From: an uncultured Roseburia sp.
Lineage (GTDB): Bacteria > Bacillota > Clostridia > Lachnospirales > Lachnospiraceae
Assembly: GCA_934307185.1 (NCBI GenBank)
Contig: CAKRCJ010000005.1
Span: 1-24,223, forward strand
Reading direction: 5' to 3'
Length of the DNA: 24,223 nt
This document shows, in pieces, positions 8,298 to 15,538 of this stretch (within the stretch, counting starts at the first letter, position 1; each line of letters opens with the position of its first letter). The position numbers were made by a program, and so were the translations under genes. The notes under the pieces are model-generated. The model made no database searches, was not told where the DNA came from, and saw nothing but the letters and a program-made list of their open reading frames with translations.

Positions 8298-9698
8298 TCC
8301 CAATACAAATCCATGATAAAACCGTTCCGGTTCTGCCCCTGACGCCCTGTCTCCGGTATCAAAATAACTGAATGTCTGTAAAGCCACCCGGTTCATATAT
8401 TCATTCATCGCATCTAAATCCCCGGCAAACATTGCTTTTATAAAGTCATTGTAATCCGGCCGCGCTGTCGCAAACCAGTCATGAATCATTCGATGGAACA
8501 TCAGTTTCACTTCCAGGTTTGTAAGTGCCAGCTGATACTTGGGCTCAGTTCCCTCCGGAATATCCTTGTACTTTTCATAAGAGAGGACTTTTAAGTACCC
8601 ACTTGCCAGCAGAAGGCTCCACACTGCCTGCTCATTACCGTTGAGCTGATTATAAACAATCTGTTCGTCAATTTCCGACCAGATGCATTCTCCACAAAGC
8701 AGTTTTTCAAATTTGCTCTTGATGTTACGGTTTCCTTCCCGAACTAATTTTGCCACCAGACTATTTGCACTTGTATTTGCCCAGTATGTTGTGTACTGCT
8801 GTGAGTCAAGATAATTTAAAATTGACCATGGATTATAAATATCTTTGTATTCTCCAAAAATAAACCCATCATACCATCTTTTCACTTCGCTCTTTTCACT
8901 GTCAAGTCCACATTTTTCTAATGCTTCAAACACTTCTTTCTCTGTAAAACCAAACGTGGTTGCATATTCATTAGATGTTGTGGTAACTACTTTTAAATTA
9001 TTCAAATCTGAAAAAATAGACTCTTTGCTCACCCGCGTTATTCCTGTCATAATGCCACGTTCTAATGCCGGATTTGTCTTGAAAGTCGAATTGAAAAGAC
9101 TTCTTGTAAATGTCACCAGTTCGTCCCAGTAGCCATCTACAAATGCTTCCTGCATCGGAGTATCATATTCATCTAATAAAATGATTACTTTCTTTCCATA
9201 ATATTTATATAAAAATCCTGATAAATAGTTTAACGAAAGAGTAGCATCTACGTAGTCCATATTATTCATGATTTTTTTATACAGGCTTACTTCTTCCTTA
9301 ATCAAAGCATTGCTCTCTGTTATAAAATCATACTTAAAATATAATTGTGCAATGAGGTCACAGATTTTCTTTTGTGTTAATTCATATGTTGGTTCTTTTA
9401 TGTTTGCAAATGAAAGACTGATGACCGGATACGTTCCCTGCAAATTACGGTATTTCTCATCTTTCCAAATTTCCAGATTTTTAAACAAATCAGAGCGTCC
9501 TGCATATTCCAGCGAAAAAAACTGCTCCGTCATACTCATTGTCAATGTCTTTCCAAAACGCCTTGGTCTTGTAATTAATGTAACACTGTCACCACTGTCC
9601 CACCATTCCTTCAAAAAGGCTGTTTTATCCACGTAAAAATAATGGTTTTCTATTAATGTTGAAAAGTCCTGCACTCCAATCGCAACATTTACTGCCAT
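8001..9698 (-). CDS. AAA-ATPase-like protein with C-terminal PD-(D/E)XK nuclease domain
   Basis: A protein of about 565 residues with the AAA-ATPase_like (PF09820-type) plus PDDEXK_9/DUF1703 layout, common in Bacteroidetes and Clostridia and functionally unsettled. Counted from the upstream ATG (9704), visible motifs are LITRPRRFGKT (Walker A, 43-53), VIILLDEYD (Walker B, 173-181), and a nuclease-type core with YDVML (491-495) and ILEFKV (507-512), giving D...E-x-K. I prefer the start at 9698 over 9704 because the paralogous pseudogene begins at the equivalent Met and the purine-rich GGAGCAGGGGGG spacing fits better. The SunS-like glycosyltransferase follows after 32 nt and may be cotranscribed. 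Defence or mobile-element roles have been suggested for this family; I cannot assign one here. Confidence 0.85.
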   Translation of the reverse strand: MAVNVAIGVQDFSTLIENHYFYVDKTAFLKEWWDSGDSVTLITRPRRFGKTLTMSMTEQFFSLEYAGRSDLFKNLEIWKDEKYRNLQGTYPVISLSFANIKEPTYELTQKKICDLIAQLYFKYDFITESNALIKEEVSLYKKIMNNMDYVDATLSLNYLSGFLYKYYGKKVIILLDEYDTPMQEAFVDGYWDELVTFTRSLFNSTFKTNPALERGIMTGITRVSKESIFSDLNNLKVVTTTSNEYATTFGFTEKEVFEALEKCGLDSEKSEVKRWYDGFIFGEYKDIYNPWSILNYLDSQQYTTYWANTSANSLVAKLVREGNRNIKSKFEKLLCGECIWSEIDEQIVYNQLNGNEQAVWSLLLASGYLKVLSYEKYKDIPEGTEPKYQLALTNLEVKLMFHRMIHDWFATARPDYNDFIKAMFAGDLDAMNEYMNRVALQTFSYFDTGDRASGAEPERFYHGFVLGLLVDLQDKYYLKSNRESGFGRYDVMLEPKNPGKDNAVILEFKVRSTRKEKSLEETAQSAIAQIKERKYSEELKMKGIAQERIKEYGFAFEGKTVLIVD

Positions 9699-9846
9699 AT
9701 GCATTCGCCCCCCTGCTCCTGTTATTTTAATACTATTTAATTACATATGGATATTTTCATAGACAGACACATCCCGAAATGTTAATTATAGTGATTTTTG
9801 TCAGCGAACTGCTGACTGTGACTCGATAACCCTTGCAATTAGTTAC

Positions 9847-10191
9847 CTACATTTTAGACTGAAATTCTTCTATCGTTTCTGAACGTGCTGCAAGCTTAAG
9901 CCATGATGCCAGTTTATCTGCATCTTTCTCATTTTCAATCTTAGATTTTAATTCTTCCGATATTGTACCAAAATCTGCTAATAAAGACAAAACTGCTGAT
10001 GCAAGTCGTGAACTTGCCATGTCCTGAGCTATATTCTGTGCCATATCTTGCGCCATGTTCTGCGCTATATCTTGCGCCATGTTCTGTGCCATATCTTGTG
10101 CCATGTTCTGTGCCATATCTTGTGCCATACTCTGCGCCATCTTTTTTGCTCTTCGTCCAGCTTCTTCATGGATATACTCTTCCATTGTCAT
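9847..10191 (-). CDS. Candidate internal small Rpn isoform (RpnS-like), same frame
   Basis: Within the Rpn gene and in the same frame, codons for Leu-Glu-Ala read TTGGAGGCA, creating a GGAGG site at 10204-10200 exactly 8 nt before ATG at 10191-10189 (Met210). A second ATG follows two codons later (Met212). The predicted product is 114 residues: MTMEEYIHEE, the whole MAQ(D/N) repeat and the C-terminal tail, without the nuclease domain. The start falls precisely at the domain boundary. In E. coli rpnA an internal start of this sort makes a small protein that blocks the full-length nuclease, and repeat number varies between strains. That the same happens here is inference; the ribosome-binding site and start are directly visible. 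Confidence 0.55.
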   Translation of the reverse strand: MTMEEYIHEEAGRRAKKMAQSMAQDMAQNMAQDMAQNMAQDIAQNMAQDMAQNIAQDMASSRLASAVLSLLADFGTISEELKSKIENEKDADKLASWLKLAARSETIEEFQSKM

Positions 10192-10818
10192 ATAGCCTGC
10201 CTCCAATTCCCGATTTCGCTTTATGTATTTTACTCTTTCATGAATTTTCTGAATACGCTCGTCATTTTGCATATTTGCGACTTCTTCTGTACTATTCTTT
10301 AAATATGCAAAGAACTGTCTCAGTTCCGGTGTGACATTTTCATTATCTGTTCCATTTGTATTGAAAAAGATTTTCTGTGTCTCATCCCCCAATACAATAT
10401 CCGCATCTTTACAATACTCTTCGAACACATAACGATACCGTCCCTTACCAAATGGATCAAAGGTACAGATAAATATGATATAACTCGGCTTTAAAGCATT
10501 ATAATCTTCCCCCGGCTTTAACGCTGACATATCCAGTTCACTCTGGTAATATCTGCATCGCTTTGGTAAATTTCTGGTGTTTTCATTTTGCATTTCAACA
10601 TCATAACTTACCTCATCCTCACCTGAAGCATAGACATCAAACCGGACACTCCGAAACTCACTGTTTAAAAATACTGCATGCTCTGCATGTGCTTTTACTT
10701 TAGAAATCTTCCTGTTCAATGTGATTTCCAAAACATTCTTACAGATTTCTTCATCCTGCATCGCTGCTGCGAACAAATATGCATTTGTCAGATTTAACTT
10801 CTGAAAACTTACTCCCAT
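9847..10818 (-). CDS. Rpn-type PD-(D/E)XK nuclease (recombination-promoting nuclease/transposase-like family)
   Basis: A 323-residue protein resembling the Rpn/YhgA-like family (PF12784-type), DNA endonucleases linked to recombination and phage defence. The N-terminal nuclease domain covers about residues 1-200, with FDVYASGEDEVSYDVEMQNE at about 60-79 (D...E-x-Q core), RCRYYQSELDMSAL and YIIFICTFDPFGKGRYRY. The C-terminal part is ELEAGYMTMEEYIHEE, then a run of MAQ(D/N/S) units and a helical end. Start ATG at 10818 with GAGGAGG upstream and a good sigma-A-type promoter at 10862-10891, so it is an independent unit. Known E. coli RpnA is regulated by a small C-terminal protein made from an internal start; an equivalent signal is present here (see the internal CDS). 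Confidence 0.85.
   Translation of the reverse strand: MGVSFQKLNLTNAYLFAAAMQDEEICKNVLEITLNRKISKVKAHAEHAVFLNSEFRSVRFDVYASGEDEVSYDVEMQNENTRNLPKRCRYYQSELDMSALKPGEDYNALKPSYIIFICTFDPFGKGRYRYVFEEYCKDADIVLGDETQKIFFNTNGTDNENVTPELRQFFAYLKNSTEEVANMQNDERIQKIHERVKYIKRNRELEAGYMTMEEYIHEEAGRRAKKMAQSMAQDMAQNMAQDMAQNMAQDIAQNMAQDMAQNIAQDMASSRLASAVLSLLADFGTISEELKSKIENEKDADKLASWLKLAARSETIEEFQSKM
10021..10140 (-). repeat. Ten 12-bp tandem repeats coding MAQ(D/N/S) units
   Basis: Ten consecutive 12-bp units inside the Rpn gene, alternating two subtypes so that a 24-bp period is also visible (on the + strand GTTCTGTGCCAT then ATCTTGTGCCAT). They encode repeated MAQD and MAQN with two Ile-for-Met changes. Copy-number slippage would stay in frame and lengthen or shorten the C-terminal helix. 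Confidence 0.95.
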
Positions 10819-10861
10819 ATAACGGGTACCTCCTCTGTGGGAAGTGCCTGTCTATGGAAAT

Positions 10862-10891
10862 ATTATATGCATAATGCAACAGGAATGTCTA
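10862..10891 (-). promoter_or_regulatory. Sigma-A-type promoter of the Rpn gene
   Basis: On the minus strand TAGACA (10891-10886), an 18-nt spacer and a perfect TATAAT (10867-10862), about 40 nt upstream of the Rpn start codon. No terminator is evident between pepM and this promoter. Confidence 0.6.
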
Positions 10892-10922
10892 TTGTAAGAA
10901 ATGACGAATTTAATTTTTCCTT

Positions 10923-12218
10923 TTAAATCTCATCAATCAACGTAATAATATCCTTTATCGGCATAAGTCTGTCATCCACCTCTTTCGCCCGGTGGTATGT
11001 CAAGATATCCGTTGCTGTTTTCTGCATAGCCGGGAACGCGCTGCGGGTAAGCTGGTTGGCATAAATTACAATGTTAATTCCATGCGCCTGCAACTCGCTC
11101 TCATAAGTTCCATTATAAGAAGTCGGAACGACAACAATCGGTGTGACTGTATCTTTTGCACGGAATTTGTCACAAAACTCAAAGATTTCATCCGGGTCTT
11201 TTTTCCTGCTGTGAATCATAATACCGTCTGCCCCTGCCTGCACATATGCAAACGCCCTCGCTAACGCATCTTCCATGCCTTTTTCTAAAATCAGGCTTTC
11301 AATACGGGCAATAATCATAAAATCTTTCGTACGCTGAGCACGTTTTCCTGCCCGGATTTTTGCGGAAAAATTCTCTATTGAGTCCTGTGTCTGCTCAACC
11401 TCTGTTCCGAACAGTGAATTTTTCTTTAAGCCGGTTTTATCCTCAATAATAACCGCAGAAACACCAATTCGTTCCAACGTGCGCACATTGTATACAAAAT
11501 GCTCTATCATTCCGCCGGTATCACCGTCTAAAATAATTGGCTTTGTCGTCACTTCAAGCACATCATCTACGGTACGAAGCCTGGAGGACATATCTACAAG
11601 TTCAATATCCGGTTTTCCCTTTGCGGTCGAGTCACAGAGGCTTGAGAGCCACATCGCATCAAACTGGTCGATTTCACCATTGTTTGCCACAACTGTTTTT
11701 TCCGCAATCAGCCCTGTCAAGCCGCTATGAACCTCTAACGTCTTTACAATTGGACACAACTGCAATAATTGACGCAGTCGTTTTCTCCGGTATTCCGGCA
11801 TTGCTGCGCGCTCTCTCATTACGGCTTCAATATTTCTAACCTGCTCACTGTATGTATAAGAGACTTCGATTAACTTTCCACCCCATTTCGCCAGATTTTC
11901 GATTACATTGTCACGTATTACTTCCATCGGGTCATTTAACCAGTTATCACCGTGAATGACATAATCCGGTTTTATCTGCTCCAAAATCTTCCCATACATG
12001 ACTTCGTCCTGGACTACAACCTCGTCCACTTCCGGAATCTGCTCAAGCATTTTTTTCCGTTCTTCAAAAGAAACGGTTGGGAAACGATTATAACGTATCA
12101 TTGCCGCATCACTTAGCACACCCACAATGACTCTTCCATATTTTTTTGCCTCATGAATAATATTCAAATGACCTTCGTGAATTACATCTGTGCAAAAACA
12201 TGCATATACTTTTTTCAT
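10923..12218 (-). CDS. pepM: Phosphoenolpyruvate mutase with N-terminal cytidylyltransferase-like domain
   Basis: This enzyme rearranges phosphoenolpyruvate to phosphonopyruvate, the C-P bond-forming step of nearly all phosphonate biosynthesis. It has 431 residues. Positions 1 to about 130 form a nucleotidyltransferase-like fold with HEGH at 14-17 and GDNWL near 90. Residues about 150-431 are the mutase, with the diagnostic EDKTGLKKNS at 259-268, which separates PEP mutase from isocitrate lyases, and DGDTGG at 231-236. The start ATG at 12218 overlaps the TGA of a ppd relic (ATGA), with GGAG upstream. An N-terminal nucleotidyltransferase fused to PepM is a recurring layout in bacterial phosphonolipid or phosphonoglycan loci. 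Upstream partners ppd and the AEP transaminase lie 5 kb away beyond the inserted cassette. Confidence 0.95.
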   Translation of the reverse strand: MKKVYACFCTDVIHEGHLNIIHEAKKYGRVIVGVLSDAAMIRYNRFPTVSFEERKKMLEQIPEVDEVVVQDEVMYGKILEQIKPDYVIHGDNWLNDPMEVIRDNVIENLAKWGGKLIEVSYTYSEQVRNIEAVMRERAAMPEYRRKRLRQLLQLCPIVKTLEVHSGLTGLIAEKTVVANNGEIDQFDAMWLSSLCDSTAKGKPDIELVDMSSRLRTVDDVLEVTTKPIILDGDTGGMIEHFVYNVRTLERIGVSAVIIEDKTGLKKNSLFGTEVEQTQDSIENFSAKIRAGKRAQRTKDFMIIARIESLILEKGMEDALARAFAYVQAGADGIMIHSRKKDPDEIFEFCDKFRAKDTVTPIVVVPTSYNGTYESELQAHGINIVIYANQLTRSAFPAMQKTATDILTYHRAKEVDDRLMPIKDIITLIDEI

Positions 12219-12326
12219 TGTTTTACTCCATGGTACTTCATAAAATTCTCTTTATTTTCTGCTGCTGTCTCTTTCGGTCTGCCCAAATTTGTTCTTGATT
12301 TCATTTAACTTTTACTACAAGAAACG
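12215..12326 (-). pseudogene. Relic of a second ppd 3' end (phosphonopyruvate decarboxylase)
   Basis: Translated on the minus strand this reads TFLVVKV, one missing base, then MKSRTNLGRPKETAAENKEN followed by FMKYHGVKQ and a stop. The intact ppd ends TFIEIKVAMESRADLGRPKE then TAKENKNNFMKYHQKSGAYI. The match is collinear with many synonymous differences, so it derives from a diverged ppd allele, not a recent copy. Its TGA overlaps the pepM ATG as ATGA. It marks where ppd once joined pepM and is strong evidence for the cassette insertion or replacement. Confidence 0.88.
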
Positions 12327-12370
12327 TCTACCTCTAATAAGCTTATAAAATAACGTTATATATATTATAG

Positions 12371-13573
12371 TTACACAAACTCTTTTTCAATAATATTAAC
12401 GAATTCTCCTCCATGATATACATAGTCTAAATTACCATTAATAATAGATTCTGAATATCCCGTCGCTAAAATAAGAATTTGATCCACAAAATGATCTTTT
12501 AAATATTCTGGTGGTACAATCTGTATATTAGTTCCTTGAATATACTTCCAATGATAATTTTCATTTACATCAATAGCATACTCAATTTCTACATCTGTCA
12601 GTTTGCACAAAGCCAGAAGCGTACATCCTCGCTGTCCAGCTCCCCATACCGCTATTTTCTTTCCTTTCTTTCGCTGTTCATCAACATACCTATATACATT
12701 CTGTATTGTTTGCATTGATTTTTGAGCAAACTTTAATATTGCTTCTGTTGAAAGATATTTCCTTTCTTTCTCCAAATATACGTCAATGTTACTTGCTTTT
12801 ATCTTGTTATTCTTTTTTTTGGCATATATAGTTATAGAGCCCCCTTCTAGGTTATTTTCAGATACATTTAAAATTTCAAATCCTACATTTTCAATCAATT
12901 TCTGTAGTATTGTAACTGAAAAATAAGAAACATGTTCGTGAAAAAAAGCGTAAAATTGATTTTCTTTCACAATTTTTAGCAACCATGGAACCTCAATAAT
13001 TATCATTCCTTCTTGTGCAACTGATGCCATAGCCCTTATTACTCCTAATGGATCATCTAAATGTTCTAATACATGTCTTGCAATAACTACATCCGCATTT
13101 CCACCTAATATTTCCTTTACTTTTGTATCACTACCAGCATTGAAATATTCCTCTACCGTATTTACACCCGTTTTTCTTGCTTTAGATGCCAATATTCCCG
13201 ATGGTTCAAATCCTACAACATTACATCCTTTTTCCTTCATACATTTCAGCAAAAATCCATTACTGCTTCCAATCTCCACAACATTCAGATTTGCTTTGTC
13301 ATCAATCATTTCCACTACATTATTAGCAAACTTCTCTACATATTGTTGAAACTCCCCTGCATAAGATGGCGTATACAAGTAATTATCATACATATTAATA
13401 TCTAATGTTTCACGCAACTGTACATGTCCACAATCACTGCATATTACAGGTTCTATTGGATACATTTTACAATTTTCCTTTTTTTCTGTCACATCTGCTG
13501 CCAACGGTATTTCCCATGAAACTAATTCTTTATAATGTTTACCTTTACATATTCTGCATATAAAATCTAACAT
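12371..13573 (-). CDS. SAM-dependent sugar C-methyltransferase-like protein
   Basis: A 400-residue protein with the three-part layout of sugar C-methyltransferases (Methyltransf_13/Methyltransf_14 group, as in TylC3 or NovU-type enzymes). An N-terminal zinc-binding module has C6, C9, C45 and C48 (CRIC and CSDC). A SAM-binding Rossmann domain has EIGSSNGFLL at 100-109 and ARHVLEHLDD near 175. The segment FFHEHVSYFS near 220 is characteristic of this family, and a C-terminal Rossmann-like domain starts with IAVWGAGQRG near 318. Known members methylate carbon of keto-sugar nucleotides. It is the last gene of the cassette and starts 44 nt after the preceding gene. Given the neighbours, a CDP- or UDP-linked substrate is plausible, but a phosphonate-related substrate cannot be excluded. 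Confidence 0.85.
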   Translation of the reverse strand: MLDFICRICKGKHYKELVSWEIPLAADVTEKKENCKMYPIEPVICSDCGHVQLRETLDINMYDNYLYTPSYAGEFQQYVEKFANNVVEMIDDKANLNVVEIGSSNGFLLKCMKEKGCNVVGFEPSGILASKARKTGVNTVEEYFNAGSDTKVKEILGGNADVVIARHVLEHLDDPLGVIRAMASVAQEGMIIIEVPWLLKIVKENQFYAFFHEHVSYFSVTILQKLIENVGFEILNVSENNLEGGSITIYAKKKNNKIKASNIDVYLEKERKYLSTEAILKFAQKSMQTIQNVYRYVDEQRKKGKKIAVWGAGQRGCTLLALCKLTDVEIEYAIDVNENYHWKYIQGTNIQIVPPEYLKDHFVDQILILATGYSESIINGNLDYVYHGGEFVNIIEKEFV

Positions 13574-13617
13574 CTATCCTTTCCCCTCTCACATAGTCAA
13601 ATTTTTACTTTTTCAAT

Positions 13618-14793
13618 TCACCTATTTTTCTCTATTATTTCACTAATAATATATGCCGCCACTTCATCGATTTTATCAAAAGGCACCTTTTTCACCAAAT
13701 CAACATCAAATGCCTTTTTTACTTTCATAAGCAATTCATCTGTATATGTTAATGTTCCTTCATTTACATCTTCAATTCCATCTAAATATATTGATTCCCT
13801 GTTTTTAGCTCTCATTGTAGAAATATCAAAAACACTTTCATCAATATAAGCTTTTATATCCTCTCCTGTACCATCTATAACCACGGGATATCCTCCAATT
13901 TCTCCAAAGGCACCTGGGCAATGTATTTTTATTTTCCTGTTTTCGCGTACAGCAGCAAGAATCGCCTGAATAATTTCAAAATTACTAGATGCATTCATCA
14001 TATTTCTTTTTGCATCGACAGGCATTGGAATTGCACAATGTGATATCATTTTCTGTATATCCACATCCACTTTCTCACCTTTATAACTTATGTCTATTAA
14101 CAATTCCTTTCCCTCAGTATGCCCTTCCTTACTGATACATACATCATGAAAATGTGCGACAGCAAGTGATATATCAATGTTCCAATAATCTGATATATCA
14201 AGCATTTGTCCTATTGCCATTTTGAACCTATATACAAGATGATTAATATTTCCAGAACCAAAATCTGGATATGCTTTTCCGGCTGTCTTTAGCCACGGAA
14301 TAACTGCATCTGAATATGATGTATTAATCACAATCGCATTTGAATTTACATTTTCATACGCCTGCATAATATTTTTAGTATAACAAATAGACAATGAACT
14401 CCATATACCATATGCCCGAACATTTTTCCAAGATATGCTTCCATATTTCAAGCCTGAATATGCCCTACTACTGTTAACAATAATATCTGGTCTAAATTCT
14501 ACCATTGCTTTTTCAATCAATGAAATATTATTCAAATCTATGCCTTCAATTATTGTCACTTTTGTTTTGTTTTGCCTTCGAATTAAAGATGCAACTTTTA
14601 CAATATTCACATCTGATTCTAGTTTTTCCAGGTTACGTCCTACGACTGCTATTTCCATTTGCTCATCAGAGGCAGACATTAAATAATCTAGTAAATAGTT
14701 TCCGACACTTCCCAAACCAATAATCATAATTTTAACTTTTCGATTTCTAATTTCTTTTCTTAATATATTTAACTTTTCACTGGTAGTTTTCAT
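13618..14793 (-). CDS. Lactate/malate-dehydrogenase-like Rossmann oxidoreductase, divergent
   Basis: A 391-residue protein that I cannot name with confidence. Residues 20-36 form an NAD(P)-binding turn (KVKIMIIGLGSVGNYLLDY). RPDIIVNSSRA at 101-111 sits where LDH/MDH proteins have DIVVITAG. FGSGNINHLVYRF at 178-190 resembles the LDH GSG-x-NLD-x-RFR strand-helix, and AHFHD at 213-217 sits where the catalytic GEHGD histidine is expected. This points to a remote member of the lactate/malate dehydrogenase superfamily, with the usual substrate-binding arginines not obvious. The start overlaps the end of the nucleotidyltransferase gene by 17 nt, with GGGAGAG upstream, so the two are translationally coupled. 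It may oxidise or reduce the compound that its partner activates. Confidence 0.5.
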   Translation of the reverse strand: MKTTSEKLNILRKEIRNRKVKIMIIGLGSVGNYLLDYLMSASDEQMEIAVVGRNLEKLESDVNIVKVASLIRRQNKTKVTIIEGIDLNNISLIEKAMVEFRPDIIVNSSRAYSGLKYGSISWKNVRAYGIWSSLSICYTKNIMQAYENVNSNAIVINTSYSDAVIPWLKTAGKAYPDFGSGNINHLVYRFKMAIGQMLDISDYWNIDISLAVAHFHDVCISKEGHTEGKELLIDISYKGEKVDVDIQKMISHCAIPMPVDAKRNMMNASSNFEIIQAILAAVRENRKIKIHCPGAFGEIGGYPVVIDGTGEDIKAYIDESVFDISTMRAKNRESIYLDGIEDVNEGTLTYTDELLMKVKKAFDVDLVKKVPFDKIDEVAAYIISEIIEKNR

Positions 14794-15538
14794 TTTTCTC
14801 TCCCAAAATCATATTAAAATCATCTATGGTATTACAATTTACCCATTCCTCAAAACCAATAATTTCAAAATGCTGTCTATCAAGATTCGAGAAATATTTT
14901 TCAATAAATACTAAGTTTGTTCCTTTCCAATCATCTAATTTCATTGATTCAAATATTTTTCTTATTGCAATATTATTTGTCATTTTCCAAATTTGACCCG
15001 AATTATAAATAGAAATGAATGGCTCACTAATAATTAATGTCTTATGTGTGGTGTCATATATATAATGAATTTTTTCATTTATATCAAAATATAATACTAC
15101 CGCTTTTTTTGCCAAAATAGGATTATTATTACACGTTATTACATTATAAGCTGAATTAGCGACCTTTAAAAATGAGCTTGAATCTACAAATAAATCACCT
15201 TCTGCAAACATCAGCTCATCAAAATTATATTTCATTGCTGCTTCTATTCCGCAAAACAAACTATAACCCGAACCATATTGCTTATAAAAAGGATTTCTTA
15301 CCAACTCAATCTTATCCTTCTTGCTTGGAAACCATTCTTCAATACACTTTCTCAATTCATCATATTTATAGCCGCCTACCACAATATACTTATCAAAGTC
15401 TGCCGCCTGATTTAGCAAACGAAATAATAATGATTCTGTATAATCCTTTTTATAATAAATACATTTTAACGTTTCATATCCGATAGATTTACTAAATCTG
15501 GATGAGCACCCCGCTACAGTAATAATAAGTATTTTCAT
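14777..15538 (-). CDS. LicC/PntC-like nucleotidyltransferase
   Basis: About 253 residues forming a single GT-A-like NTP transferase domain. The N-terminal loop AGCSSRFSKSIG at 9-20 replaces the classical AAGxGTRM. EGDLFVDSSSFLK in mid-protein supplies the metal-binding Asp and resembles EADLYVADDSVFLK in the nucleotidyltransferase half of the local AEP fusion protein. The C-terminal EEWVNCNTIDDFN supplies the second acidic site. CTP use is suggested by this similarity but not proven. ATG at 15538 is chosen, not the in-frame ATG at 15559, because it overlaps the upstream epimerase stop as ATGA and has GGAGGAG upstream. It probably activates a small phosphorylated or phosphonylated compound or a sugar phosphate made by the cassette. 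Confidence 0.75.
   Translation of the reverse strand: MKILIITVAGCSSRFSKSIGYETLKCIYYKKDYTESLLFRLLNQAADFDKYIVVGGYKYDELRKCIEEWFPSKKDKIELVRNPFYKQYGSGYSLFCGIEAAMKYNFDELMFAEGDLFVDSSSFLKVANSAYNVITCNNNPILAKKAVVLYFDINEKIHYIYDTTHKTLIISEPFISIYNSGQIWKMTNNIAIRKIFESMKLDDWKGTNLVFIEKYFSNLDRQHFEIIGFEEWVNCNTIDDFNMILGEKNENYQ

Noticed and set aside
9268..9636. A 122-codon plus-strand ORF
   Set aside because: Antisense to the conserved AAA-ATPase coding region and without a ribosome-binding site.
9800..9816. Hairpin GTCAGC-GAACT-GCTGAC as an Rpn terminator
   Set aside because: On the minus strand the stem is followed by A residues, not T, so it does not fit a Rho-independent terminator for the leftward gene.
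10021..10140. CRISPR-like regular repeats
   Set aside because: Units are only 12 bp, directly adjacent with no unique spacers, and coding in the Rpn frame.
9963..10334. Plus-strand ORFs with Leu/Cys/Pro-rich repeats
   Set aside because: They are the antisense translation of the Rpn MAQ repeat and flanks; the repeat inflates ORF length.
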